From: Branchiostoma floridae
Taxonomy: Eukaryota; Chordata; Leptocardii; Amphioxiformes; Branchiostomatidae
DNA: 64,000 nt
Assembly (NCBI RefSeq): GCF_000003815.2
Contig: NC_049983.1
Coordinates: forward strand, 2,172,310-2,236,309
Direction of reading: 5' to 3'
Shown piece after piece: positions 1 through 11,432 of the stretch. The notes below the pieces were generated by a model. That model did not search any database. It had not been told where the DNA came from and saw only the letters and a program-made list of their open reading frames with translations. How positions within the stretch are numbered: the first letter of the stretch is position 1; each line of letters opens with the position of its first letter. A program made the translations under genes and the position numbers.

Positions 1-12
1 TAACCCCGGGCC

Positions 13-79
13 GTACGGAAAGTTATCATCCGGTCCGGAACACCCGTATCGAACGTTTTCGCGTCACAGGTATGACATA
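13..79 (+). repeat. Dispersed repeat, inverted partner at 22013-22080
   Basis: The stretch around GGTCCGGAACACCCGTATCG reappears as its reverse complement at about 22013-22080 with few differences. It is probably the end of a dispersed element that continues outside the window. Family unknown. Confidence 0.6.
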
Positions 80-1268
80 ATGGGGCAGACATACCAAAGC
101 TGTTTTACTGTCAACAAGGCTTGATACATTTCATTACATTTCAGGAAGATGTCCGTATAGTTAACTGTGAATGACAACTTTCCTATTCTTGTGCAGAATT
201 GTGGTATGTGTACGGAAAGTATTTAGTAAGTCCAACAACAATAACAAGACAATCTTTTCAACCATATCGATGTGTCTCGGTCAGTGTCAAAACCTATCAG
301 TGTCAAAAGCTCCTCCCCTTACCCAAAGGGATAAAATATTTATTAAGTAATTGAATAGTTCGCTAACATTATGTAATGAAATTTCCTGTTGCAAATAGAT
401 ATGTACATGATTGTGTACATGACACACCGTCTGCTCACCACTGCACTCTCAACTGCACGGGTAGGTGTAACGTATAAAGTTTTGGCCTGTCTAGACTAGT
501 TAACAATGCAGATACCACTATAAGTTGCACATCAATGGAAAATCAAATCCGGCTTAAGTCGGTTAAAGCTACACATTTCAAGTGCTTAAATCTACAACGT
601 TTGGATGTTTTTGTTTCAGCTATCACAAAGAAGAAATGAAACGAACATTTCATTTTACCTTTATGTTTGCAGGCTTAGAAGACAAAATTGAAATATTCTC
701 TGGATCTCAGATGAAAAATAAAATCATGTTTTTATTCATGTTGTTGTTCTTAACAAGTTACTCCGAGACTGTAAACATTTCTTACACATGCCAGGGAAAT
801 ACGCGTAGAAAGTCGATAGGCTTGAAGCAATAAGTTTCCAAAAACGAAAATCAAGGTCTTAATGTCCTTTCACATAGACAAACCAGCAATCGGATGCAAA
901 AGCCCCTCAATGGGAAGAAGGCCTTTCAAAGTGCCAGAAAGACCAAGATACTATGATAACCAAAGATGCAAGCTTGCGGCGAGATTTGTAAGGCGTGAGA
1001 CCCAAACCAGCGAGGCACAGCTGCGTTGAAAACTAATTTTGTAATATCAGAAAAATGGCACTTAACACGACTTTCCTCAGGTGTAAATGAATGCCTACCT
1101 CCGATAGAGACGTATCTCAAATTCAGACAGAACGTTAAACGGAGATATGGTGTTTGCCACAAAAAGATTGAATTTCAGAGATTAAAACAAGCAAATATCA
1201 GGTAGAGATCATTTGAAAACATGTACACTTTGCAGTTTTAGTGTCTACAATAAATAAACGTCTATCGG

Positions 1269-1725
1269 TAGGGGTGGGTGCTCGTACAAAAATTAGGTAC
1301 ATGTTTGGTTCAGGTCCAGAGGATCGGGTCCTAAAGGACCTAATTATATGTGAACTTATTATACTATAAATAATGGTCCATTTTGCTAACAAAGATTCTG
1401 TTAGGTTGAGTATCCGACGTCCACTGTTGTTTTAAAATCCTAGATTCATGTTAACAAAACTAACTACAGCCTCTGTTTTTGACCAGGTTTCGCTGTGAAA
1501 ACTTGGTAAAAATGACTATCAACTCTTCTCTACTTCGCACTTGTTGTTTGCTTGGGCCTGTAAGCCCTAAAACACGTGAACGCCTGACGGTACAAATTGT
1601 TCATTTTCCTATCGGTTCAACATCCGGTATTATACAAATTTCTACTCAGGGTTTTTCCGGACCGGTCCAACAAGAAAAAACGATTTTGTACCAGTACACC
1701 GTATAACGTTAGGTACCCACCCCTA
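1269..1725. mobile_element. hAT-type MITE, copy 1
   Basis: The ends are TAGGGGTGGG and its inverted match CCCACCCCTA. Interior sequence (TTCAGGTCCAGAGGATC, ATGGTCCATTT, and a GGTCCAA..AGAAAAA stretch near the 3' end) matches 37979-38428 and 60584-60966. TAGGGGTGGG termini are typical of the hAT superfamily. There is no transposase, so it is non-autonomous. No clear target duplication is seen at this copy. Confidence 0.7.
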
Positions 1726-2844
1726 TCTTATCTGTCGGACAAATTTTGAATTGCACGTTGATGTAATAAACCTCTCTTGCTCAGCTCTTGGATTTTGACA
1801 AACTTCCATGACATCTTTGAATAAACTCAGTCACTCATGAGAATCTCAGCTAAACATTGTGATATCTTAGTCCCCAGAACTAGAATATAATCTCCCTATT
1901 CATTTGTGTCTTTGTGCAAAACGAATAACGTTATTTTTTGACCCACAGCGTATGTTAAAAAAGCCTAATTCACTCTCATTATTCTACCGTAGATTTTTTT
2001 ATTAAAACATCTACTTCAAACGGCTTTAGATTCTGTGCATTATATTATACGGATATGTTTGTTACTTTTCTGACAACCATTGTGCCCCTGTGTAGGATAC
2101 TCTTATGTGTACATATAACTATTTGATACGTAAAACAGCAATAACAATGCAAACATCATTTAGTCATATCGATGTGCAATGGTCAGTGTTAAAGACCAGT
2201 GGTACTTACTTTCCTCCACAAGGTGTTTTTGAAGTATTTAAAAAATTCTAACCTGCTGTAAGGAATCTTCCTGTTGTTGATAGGTTTGGCTGCTGCTCGC
2301 GGATAGAAGAATGGATCGGATCGGTCACGTCACGAATATTTGTTTCAAAATGACCCCACTCGAAGCGTCCGTAGGTCTAGTTACTAAATATCGATACTAA
2401 ATGTTACTCTGGGATAAGATTTACTATCTGATACTGTTGGTGCACATACGTACAGCTGTACACGACACACCGTCTTCTCACCACTGCTCTCTCAACTGCA
2501 CTGGTAGGTGTACGGTATAAGGGTGTGGTCTGTCTAGACTTGTTAACAGTGCTGGTTCCACCACGCGTTGCACATCAACGGAGGATCAAATCCGGCTTAA
2601 GTCAGTTAAAACTACACATTTCATGTCCTTAAATCTACAACACTTTTGATGTATTTCTTTCAGCTATCACAAAAAAAATGAAACGAACGTTTTTTTTACC
2701 TTTATGTTTGCAGCCCTACAAGAGACAACATTGAAATATTCTAGGGATTACGAATTACTTTGTCCACAGCCACACACTTGCTGAAGCTTTCTACACAGAA
2801 AATCGTTGTTTTGACTAATCTAAGAGATGAATGAGTGTAAAGCA

Positions 2845-2902
2845 CTGTGTGTGTGTGTGTGCGTATGTGTGTGTGCGTGCACGTGTTTGTTTGTTTGTTT
2901 GT
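2845..2902. repeat. (TG)n and (TTTG)n microsatellite
   Basis: A run of TG dinucleotides is followed by GTTTGTTTGTTT. It lies at the same place in the tandem unit as the one at 5430-5498. Confidence 0.9.
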
Positions 2903-3186
2903 TGCATGAGAGTCTCCTCAAGACTGTAAAACGTTCTCTGACATTGCTACAGAAACACTAGACGAACGTCCCACCAGTAAGCCTGTAACGCTTTAGTTCC
3001 CAACAACGATGAAAAATCATAGTCTTGATGTCTTATCGATTGGTCTTTTCATATAAAACAAAACAGCAAACGGATGCAGACTTTTGATAGTTAACCCCTT
3101 AAAGGCAGAGTAATCTTCCAAAGTCCTCATCCAAGTCGACAAAACATATAATTAATTTACATGTAGATTTGCTATAAATCATCATC

Positions 3187-3560
3187 ATGGGGTCGTGTGG
3201 CGCAATCGGCAGGGTGTTCGATTCAGAGGTTATGGATTGGTTTCTGTTATAGTACCACCTGTGCCCTAGGGAAAGGTATTTTACACGACGTTCCCCGCTT
3301 TTCTCAGGTTTCAGTACCTAGCTTCAGTTTGGGCCGTCCCACAGATGATTGTGATTGAGGAGACACCCTGGGGACGACAAGTCACCCTCCACACTTATCA
3401 AAAAGAGTAGGGTCCTTCCCGGTGTGAGTGGTTCAAACCCTACAGTCCGTCTACTGCACATGGGGCAATTGCTGTCGTGTTGAGGTTACCTGAGTTACCC
3501 TTGAGATAAAGCCTCGCCCATTGCAAGCTGAGGGAGTGACAAGTAACAATCACCAGTCGG
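3187..3560 (+). mobile_element. tRNA-headed SINE, diverged
   Basis: The head GGGTCGTGTGGCGCAATCGG resembles a tRNA A box. It is followed by a diverged B-box region and then the conserved body GTGCCCTAGGGAAAGG..TTTACACGAC..CAGTACCTAGCTTC shared with 32319, 43881 and 49266. Downstream sequence (GGTGTGAGTGGTTCAAACCCTACAG) recurs at 15295-15450. It is not a functional tRNA gene. Confidence 0.65.
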
Positions 3561-3639
3561 GGGTGCTAACGCTGTGGCTAAACCGCCACTTATGGGGTTA
3601 TATGCCCTTTCGAGACTGATACAGGAGGACGAGAATGCA

Positions 3640-3870
3640 GATCTCCCTTCTGGGCGAATGATGTAAATGAATAATGTGAACCGGGACGAGAGGGAATACA
3701 AGCTTAGCCACTTTTTGGATTGTTTTCTCACCGCAAAAGCGCCGCCTACATCGCTACATATAGCGGTGAGAAGCAGAACCCCAGTTAGAAGATCTGACGA
3801 AGGTGTCTGAGAAACATCGAAACGTAAACAATAAAAGACCTGCTGGTTTTGTAAAAAGAATTCTCATATA
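3640..3870 (+). mobile_element. Retroelement 3' tail fragment, possibly Penelope-like
   Basis: The plus strand reads a fragment around NRDEREYKLSHFLD followed by GACGAAGGTGTCTGAGAAACATCGAAACG and an A-rich end. Such a tail (GATGAAG..GAAACGT) is common after Penelope-like and some other retroelement reverse transcriptases. Another copy is at 6010-6160. The assignment rests on memory of such tails; no catalytic domain is present. Confidence 0.35.
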
Positions 3871-5429
3871 TCATATATATTCTACCAAACTGATTAAATC
3901 ATTTTCGGATGTAAATCACTGTAAACATATTAATAGGCGAATGTCCTAGTTCCCCAGGACACGTGCTCAGAGTAATTGAATATCTACTCCTGACGAAGGT
4001 CGACGGATGTGCGACCGAAAATTTGACTTGAGCAATTTCGTGTGTTGAATGAGAAACTTGAATATAAATTTAGATTATACCAACACAGATGAGCTTTGAT
4101 GCTAATATGAGACGAAAGTTTGCTATGCCTCCATCCTGTCATTTGTAGTGAATCGTCAAATCCAGACAGAATATGGACCATTGCTCACTGAGGCATGCCG
4201 CCACTCTTAGTTAAAAGGTATGGTTCTTAAATGTGTGAGAGGTATTGCCCTGCCTTAACACGAGATTTCCATTTAACGTCATATGCGAGGGACGTCCGTG
4301 ATCGAAGCCGGGTACATTTACATTTAAGTGAAGGGAGAAAAGTCTTGTACTTTTCTTGAGGGCACAGGATCGGTGGCATGATAGGATTGAAACCAGTACG
4401 ATTTGTTTATTAGCAAAACATTGTGATATTTTAGTCACGAAGATAATCTTACTTCTCATTGCCCCAAATTCAACTCATTCGATGAAAATTTGAGCTTGTT
4501 GTAGTATACAAAACCATGCGCTACCTTTTGACTCACTCCGTAAGACGTAACCAATGAAAAAAGTCCAATCCACAATCATCATTGTACCGGTAGACTGTTC
4601 TAAACGACTATTCTTATCGAATAACACAAAAGCTTTGATATTCTTTGCTGTATATATTCCATTAAGCTGTCTATAAATTTGCTGACAACCAACGTGACCA
4701 TTTGCAGAATACCTGTATGGGTACATAAAACTATCAGTTATGTTTAACAATGATAAAAAACATTACTTTTACCCATATCAATGTGTTAACGGCTATACTT
4801 TTTCCCTTTTTCCCCCAAGGTAAAATGTCAAATAAATGAAAGAATGTCTAACCTGCTGTAAGAACTTTCCCTGTCGTTGATAGGTTTGGCTGCTTCTCGC
4901 GGATAGGAGAGTGGATCAGATCGGTCACGTCTGGATATTTGTTTCAAACTGACCCCACTCGAAGGTCGAGTTCTGAATCGATACTAAATGTAAGTCTGGG
5001 ATATGATCTACGGCTATCTGACACTGTTGCAGTACGTACAGCCGTACACGACACACCGTCTTCTCTCCACTGCACTCTCAACTGTACTGGTAGGTGTAAC
5101 GTATAAGGGTGTGGTCTGTCTAGACTAGCTATCGGTGCAGGTACCACCACACGTTGCAGATCAATGGAGAGTCAAATCCGGCTTAAGTCGGTTAAAACTA
5201 CACATTTCATGTCCTTAAATCTACAACATTTTGATGTGTTTCTTTCAGCTATCACAAAAAAAAAGAAATGAACATTTTTTTCACCTTTATGTTTGCAGGC
5301 TTATAAAAGACAAAATTGATATATTCTCGGGATTACGGATGACTTTGTACACACCCACACACTTGCTGAAGCTTTCTACTCAGAAAATCGTTGTTTTGAC
5401 TCATCTAGGGATGAAGGGATGTGAATCAC

Positions 5430-5498
5430 TGTGTGTGTGTGTGCGTGTGTGTGTGGGTGTGTGCGTGTGTGCATGTGTTTGTTTGTTTGTTTGTTTGT
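5430..5498. repeat. (TG)n and (TTTG)n microsatellite
   Basis: TG repeats with GC interruptions are followed by GTTTGTTTGTTTGTTTGTTG, equivalent to 2845-2902 in the neighbouring tandem copy. Confidence 0.9.
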
Positions 5499-6009
5499 TG
5501 CATACGAGTCTCCTCAAGACTGTAAAACGTTCTCTGACATTGCTACAGAAACACTTGACGAACATGTCACCGGTAAGCCAGAACCATTTAGTTTCCAACA
5601 AGGATCAAAGATCATAGCTTAATGTTCTTAAAAAGAAACAGCAAACGTTGCACATCAAGGATGTTTAAATCCGGTTAAAGCCAGTTAAGGCTCCGCATTT
5701 GATGTCTCAATTCCCCAACATTGTGATGCAGACTTTTCAAATAGGAAAGCCAAATATCAAATAAAATAAATACTTTCTTTTCTTCATGTTTGCAGTCAAA
5801 GAAGGTACACAAAAATTAAACATTCTTTGAAATGCCACACTAGCTGAAGCTGAAGCTTTTTACACAGAAAATCATGCTTTGACTGACTAATGAAAAGTAC
5901 CGAAATAGTATCGATCATTGTGCCTGTGTGTTGTTTTACATTTTGTTGTCTAAAAGTCACTCCGAAACTAGAAACATTTCCAGTATAGGAAAATTCTTTT
6001 ACAGAACCA

Positions 6010-6160
6010 GTAGGTACTTACTTATATTCGAACCGGGACGAGGGGGGATACAAGCGCAGCCGCGTTTGGGATTGTTTTCTCACCGCAAAACTTCCAATTG
6101 CAATCAATTTGGCTACTCAAAGCGGTAAAAAGCAGAACTACAGTCAGAAGCTCTGAGGAA
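6010..6160 (+). mobile_element. Retroelement 3' tail fragment, second copy
   Basis: GAACCGGGACGAGGGGGGAT..TTTGGGATTGTTTTCTCACCGCAAAA..AGCAGAAC matches 3675-3800 with insertions and deletions. It is a truncated copy of the same dispersed retroelement end. Confidence 0.45.
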
Positions 6161-6430
6161 CGGATGAATACGTCCAGCTTCACACAAAGACTGAAATGTT
6201 ATTTTACATAGAAATGGGTTTGCCTTATTCACTAACAAAGTGTGAATCACACGTGGAAACAGTAATGACAGTAGTTTGATAACAACCTTATTCTATCTAG
6301 TTGGAATTTGTCTTTGTTTTGGCTTGTACTGAATTACGTTGGGCAAAAGTGTCTTCATTCATTTAGTCAAGTGTTTTGTAAAGTACTTATCAATTAACAA
6401 GAGAAATGTATCGTGAATCAGCGAGCTTAG

Positions 6431-8400
6431 TTTCATTTCTCTTAGTTTTCGGCCTTGATTCGTGGTGAATTTCAAGAAAAAAAATACCACCTACGTTGTT
6501 TCTGGAAAGTTTAACCTGTTTACAAAAGCTGCACAGTTTTGTATACAAACACTCCTTGTCCAAGTGTCATTGCTTATGTGTATCATTCATGTGTTCCCTA
6601 TCAATGTGCATTCAGAGAAAACAACATCTAAACTAGATGTTCGGTAACCTCATACCTTAATAGAATGCTAATATATTTTATGCAAATTACTTAATCATTT
6701 GCATGATTTATGCAGGTAAATATTCGCCTTCAACTAACACGTCACAATTATTGTTGCCATCATTTATCTTTAAGCAGTTTTGACAATTTTGTATTGAATT
6801 TGCAAATTAGTTCCTTATTTGCATGTTAGGTTTTTTTTTCATGTACCACCTGTAATGATTTACTTGCTATATATAAGGTCCCATTGATGTATTACTCCAA
6901 AAACTAAACGTCACAGGGGTCAGAGAATCTTAACTTTTCTTACCAGTCTGGACCGTTTGTACTTTGTCCAAAAACTGATAGGTGGCGCTTTCACGTCATA
7001 ATTGCACCTGTTTCTAACAGATGTCAGAGGTTAATACGTTGACGTACGACACCCAGACTTTCAGGGGTGATAGAGAAGACAGTATTCTTTAGTTTGATAG
7101 TTTTATTTAATACATTAAAGTAAATGTCTCATTGATGTATTATCCCGACTGGGTAACCTAAAAGAGAACAGAGCCAAAAATTAAACGACAGTATGGACGC
7201 GTGTTTTTAGCGGTGAGAAATTCCCTTTTAGCCAGCCGATCTGATCCCAAAAGTTAGATTGGTGTAAGTTTGTTTGTAACTGAAGAAAATAGCAGGTAAA
7301 GTTTGGCAGCCGCGCGCTAGGTCGGAGGTACACAGTCCTGAGTTCTGGGTGGCAGCTAAAAAGTTCTTGTTGCGATGCTTGGCTAACTGCATTTTGTAAT
7401 TGTCCTAAAAAGACTGTACGCATAGAGGCTGTTGGGAATTTTTACGAGTAACTGTGCTCAACAAAGAATGAATAAGATTGATATATTTCAAGTAGGTTTA
7501 TTATGAACGCGCCCATGTAAAACACGTATTATAACATAGAAGTCTATGGGAAGAAAAAAAATCATCAATTATTAATGGGACCTTACTGAAGTCCAGTTAT
7601 ACATTAGTCTATTTTCATTATCTTCTGTGATTGTTTGTTGCAAAAAAATAGTTTTGAAAATTCAAGGTGGTGGATATAAGATGACGGAGCCCAACTGGTA
7701 TCTTAGATATACATGACGTCATTTTATGAAGTCATTTTGACGTCATTGATAATGCTATTGGTGACACAAGTTCATAAATCTGTTATCATTTGCTGTTACA
7801 TTTTGTAGCATGCCTTGCAGTTTTCTGGGAATAACCCTTTTTAACGATTTCAGCTAATACAGTAAAATTGATGACGAGATAATTACGTCATCTCGAAATA
7901 TAATAGCATCAGGATTCTCGAAATCTTTATATATTATGTCTACATCACTCTCCTAAAATTTGATGGCCATAATAATGTATTAAAGAGTTTACAGGGGTCA
8001 GAAGGATGGGCCTCCAAAGAAGACAACAACAACACCCAACACCCCCTCCCCTCCCTGTCCTTGGATGACTAAAAAGCCTGATTAGGTTTAATGTAATTTT
8101 GACACGTTCATTTCGCCTGCTACACCCCAGGAGGCGACTTGGTAAATCGCTTAATTGCTTCGACAATGGGACATGGTATAGGTTACGTTACTTAGGGCAC
8201 TAGAAGTTAATAAGTTTACTTGTCGCTATGTTAACTAATAAATTGAAGGAGCCGCCTCGCAAACAAAGTTTTTTATCACTACCAACTGGAGTAGGCTGGA
8301 TACAGCATGTCTGTCGGCCTTTAGAACTGAACAGAACATTCTTGCAAGGGAATGTGTTGATCTTTTTTCTCTAAAGGCAAAGTTGAAATGTTTGTTTTTG
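6431..8400 (+). promoter_or_regulatory. Conserved upstream block of gene A
   Basis: From TTAGTTTCATTTC to the start codon this block is collinear with 36713-37837 before gene B and 55781-57059 before gene C, apart from insertions such as a TGACGTCA-rich MITE piece near 7660-7900. The best conserved parts are about 8090-8400 (GGAGGCGACTTGGTAAATCGC, GGGACATGGTATAGGTTACG), which should hold promoter and 5' UTR. No convincing TATA box or transcription start can be fixed from sequence alone. The region 6650-6840 is rich in AT and TTTGCAT-like motifs typical of a dispersed repeat. Confidence 0.45.
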
Positions 8401-8512
8401 ATGATGTTACGATTGAGGTTGACCTGCACCTTTCTGGCTATTATAACAATGGGTGTGTACTGGGAGAACGGCGCTACGGCTTTGAACAAAACACAGTTGA
8501 ACAACATAGCCA
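8401..8512 (+). CDS. Gene A exon 1: start codon and signal peptide
   Basis: Tandem ATGs at 8401 and 8404 open a 112-nt exon ending A|GTAAGT (phase 1). The peptide starts MMLRLRLTC and has a hydrophobic core (TFLAIITMGVYW), then small and polar residues (ENGATALNKT), as in a signal peptide with cleavage near the GATA stretch. The tail LNKTQLNNIA starts the heptad pattern continued by exon 2. The same exon is found at 37838 and 57060 with near-identical length and phase, which is strong evidence that it is real. Either Met could start; the first is preceded by TTTTTG, the second by ATG. Confidence 0.85.
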
Positions 8513-8696
8513 GTAAGTACTTAATGTGTTAAACAATATACTAATGCGTGTATTAATAAGTAAGGGTAGGGTAGTGTTGAATATCAGTTGAATAACAGCG
8601 TTGGTGACGATGTGTCATGCCAGTGTTATATTCTGCAATGACTGCATTTTGTGGTGTAGTGTTGCATTTGCTGTTATTAATTACTAATGCATGTCT

Positions 8697-9189
8697 TAAG
8701 CTTAGTTTGTTTGTTTGAACCTTGATTTATTCATGAGAAGCTCAGATCGGCCAGAAGGCCGCATTTCACTGAGGTCATGAGGGAGGTAAGGGTCAGATAA
8801 AATATAACAGAGATACAGATTACATTGAGTACTGATAAATCCACCAACATATATCACTAAACATACATGGTACAAAACATATAGTGGTGCAAGAAGCTCA
8901 GTGTTCATACTCCGTGTCCGTTCGTTTTGGTCATTACTTTTACTTCAAGAGTCTCTTAAAACAGGTCAGGTTTGGAGTCGTATGTATGCCTGGTGGTTGG
9001 TTGTTCCAGACATTGGGTCCACGGTAAGCTATTGGTCCTCTGAAGGTCTCTCGCTTAGGTTTTGGGACAACCAGTTGACTACTTGTGCTTTGTCTGGTTG
9101 TCCGTGTACTCTGGTCCCTGCAGTACACAAACATCTGGCGCATGTAGGGTGGTAGTTTGCAGTTTAGGGCCTTGTAGACTAGCATGTCT
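8697..9189 (-). mobile_element. 5'-truncated non-LTR retrotransposon with 8-bp target duplication
   Basis: The minus strand encodes a reverse-transcriptase C-terminal tail at 8940-9185 containing KRETFRGPIAYRGPNVWN, a motif usual at the end of CR1/RTE-like ORF2 proteins. Flanking GCATGTCT occurs at 8689-8696 and 9182-9189. The matching introns of genes B and C lack the insert, so it landed in gene A after the duplication. It has no catalytic core and is dead. Confidence 0.7.
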
Positions 9190-9630
9190 AATATGTAAGA
9201 GTTGGTAATGGTCAGGAAGTACCACTGTAAATATTTTACATTGTTTGCAGATCAATGTGTATACATTTCATTGTTGTATAACGCGAAGATATTACAGATA
9301 TGTCAAGTATGAATGGCGTTTCTACATTTCATATACATTGTACAAATACCTTCTTTATACCTTCGGCCATTTATGCCATAGCAAGCCCCGCTGAGAGCAA
9401 AAAAAAGAGCAAAAACAAACGTAAATAAGTGACCGTAGGTAACATACTCTGTAGCGTATTTATGGTTTCGAACACATTTTTAATGCAAACATATAAATTA
9501 TGCAACAGATGAAGGTCAGTAAGTGATACAGTAATAAGTACCATACCGTTGACACATGAGCTGTATGAGTCAAAATTAATATTTTCCTAACATAAATGAA
9601 TAACTATGTAACGTTTTACACCATGTACAG

Positions 9631-9768
9631 GGAGAATCACACAGATCCGTGTGAAAATCGACAGAATCACCTTTGGGATGGCGAACACCAGTCTTTCCCT
9701 CCAGTCTATGGCGAACACAGGGTTTCCACGTGTGATTCCGGTTAGCACTACACAAACTACACAAACAG
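9631..9768 (+). CDS. Gene A exon 2: coiled-coil stalk
   Basis: The acceptor TGTACAG and donor G|GTAGGT frame 138 nt (46 codons, phase 1-1). The peptide reads RITQIRVKIDRITFGMANTS, then SLQSMANTG, then a Thr-rich tail. Joined to exon 1, hydrophobic residues L-I-I-I-I-I-M-(T)-L-M fall at alternating 3 and 4 spacing, the pattern of a parallel coiled coil. The likely role is oligomerisation of the secreted protein. The tail carries TTQTTQT, possible O-glycan sites. It is conserved at 39020 and 57684. No named domain is recognised. Confidence 0.8.
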
Positions 9769-10129
9769 GTAGGTAATTACTACTTATGAATGTACAAGTT
9801 TGCCACGTGACGCATGTTTTTTGTACACATTTTCTTGGAAATACATGTGGCCATGGTGCGGTAGATATGGTGTGGGTATGTAATCTATCAAGATCATAAC
9901 TTGAGAAGGTGAGGACTTGAGAAGTACCAGTTGTAGACAGGAAGGTCAGGTTCAAAAATGGTTTCCCTACCGTTTTCGTACAGTACAGCAGGGTCTGTGT
10001 ATGTATGTATGTGTGTTTGTTTGTTTGTGGACAGCACTAAATGGACGGATAAAATAGAACTTCCTGCTGCAAACACACGTTCATGCAGTTGTTACCTGCA
10101 TGTATGCAGGTATGGTTTTTAATGGGCGT

Positions 10130-10760
10130 GCGAATTTTTGGTAGCTGGGGATGTAGGGCGCTGTATCTCAAGAACGGATAGTGCGAGCACAAAGATTTTT
10201 GGTACGTTGGTTGGGGGTGGTAGCCTGACACTCAGGTGTGATTTTGGGCCTCCTGGTGCTTGACCTTGACATTGACGATGACATTTTTTGTGTTTTGGGG
10301 GCACTTTTGGCGCTGTGTGTCCGGAACGATACGCGCCATTGCGACAATTTTTGGTACATGGGTGGGAAGTTGTTGCCTGTTGCCTAGGATTGACTTTGGG
10401 CCTAGTCGCGTTTGAACTTGACACGGCAGGTCGAATTTTGTGTCCGGGAGGGGGTTTTCCGGAGTTATATCTTCTGAACGGTTGGTGCGGGCGCGATGAT
10501 ATTTGGCACATGTGTCGGCGGTGGCTGAATAATTCTCAAATTTGATTTTGGCGCCCTTGATGCTTGAACTTGACATTCCAGGTTACCTTTTGTGCTGGCA
10601 TGGGGCATGCGCTGTATATTCGGAACGCAAGGTGACATTGTCTTGCTATTTGGTAGATGGGTTTGTGCTAGTGTCCTGGTTGTCAGGATTTTGGGCTTCC
10701 TAGTGCATGAACTTGACACTGTAGGAATGATGCTGTTTTTTCTTGGTTGGGGTTCAGGTC
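10130..10760. repeat. Degenerate tandem repeat, unit about 150 bp
   Basis: Variants of TTTTTGGTACATGGGTGGG recur at about 10196, 10350, 10498 and 10649. Each is followed by a CCTGACTCTCAGG-like stretch, TTTTGGGCC, CTTGAACTTGACA and TTTTGTGT. GC content is higher than in its surroundings. The open frames across it simply follow the repeat. Confidence 0.7.
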
Positions 10761-10969
10761 CACTAACATCTGCTTGGTTGTGAAAACAGGTGATGTTCCA
10801 GGGTTTGGGTTGATTGATAGGTCTTAGTTTACTGTGTAACAGTCATCTGGTTTGCAGGGGCCTACATGTAGGTCACATTCAATGTATTGGGTTACTTTGT
10901 ATCCCCTGTTTGTGCCAGATGCTGCTGCTGCCAAATGATGCTTCTACTCCTGCCAGATGATACATTGGT

Positions 10970-11160
10970 GCTTATTTTATTTATTTATTTCATCTTGAAA
11001 CAGATGGGTAGCCCCTACAACAGTGCGTAGTTGATTTCCAAGGGGGCCCATCAGACATACATGTAAAATAATAAATACAGGACAAAACGTGGTTACAATC
11101 AGTCAAACTTTGAACACCCAGGGACAACATACAATACAGAAAACATAAAACCGGTGCGTC
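10970..11160 (-). mobile_element. Possible non-LTR 3' end
   Basis: TTTATTTATTTATTTCATCTTGAAAC on the plus strand reads as an (AAAT)n-tailed 3' UTR on the minus strand, as in CR1-like elements. No coding part is present, so this is only suggestive. Confidence 0.3.
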
Positions 11161-11432
11161 AAAACATAATCAATGGTGCTGAATTGGTTTGGATAGGGGT
11201 CGGGAAAACGAAGGTCAAGTTAAAAAAAGGGGCCCCAAGCGGCTTGCTAAGGTACTGCAGCAGAACCTCAATCTTTAATATCTCGTGTTTTGCACATGCT
11301 TTGGTTGTGATTTTTGAGTGGTAGATAGCCCTTGGGTCAGAGAGTAAGTGCTGTAAGTTTGGACCCCCTGGCCACTTCTTTGGAACTGCAGTCGTCGATT
11401 TCCTTTCAAACTTTGGACGTGAATAACTTGAG

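Larger units (their letters stand above)
190..5920 (+). repeat. Tandem array of a diverged non-coding unit, about four copies
   Basis: Similar blocks run at about 190-840, 2090-3080 and 4690-5640, with a truncated one at 5641-5920. Shared landmarks are GACACACCGTCT, CAAATCCGGCTTAAGTC, a TTTCAGCTATCACAAA stretch and CTTTATGTTTGCAG followed by a GACAAAATTGA-like stretch. TTTCAG and TTTGCAG look like splice acceptors, but no frame is kept between copies, so coding is not supported. These could be decayed exons of an unrecognised tandem gene, or a duplicated regulatory block. Confidence 0.6.
1..6430. other. Upstream intergenic region, no recognised gene
   Basis: No exon of a known family is visible on either strand; the open frames are short, unrelated between the tandem copies and without domain signatures. 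The region consists of a tandemly repeated non-coding unit, a hAT-type short element, a SINE and two retroelement-like tail fragments, listed separately. It ends where sequence shared by all three gene units begins, near 6431. Confidence 0.6.

Noticed and set aside
5231-5622. Open frames of 128 and 63 codons across the (TG)n tract
   Set aside because: Open because of the dinucleotide repeat (VCVCV runs); no homologue in the other tandem copies keeps the frame.
10119-10783. Several overlapping open frames up to 130 codons
   Set aside because: They follow the GC-rich 150-bp tandem repeat on both strands and show only repeat periodicity.
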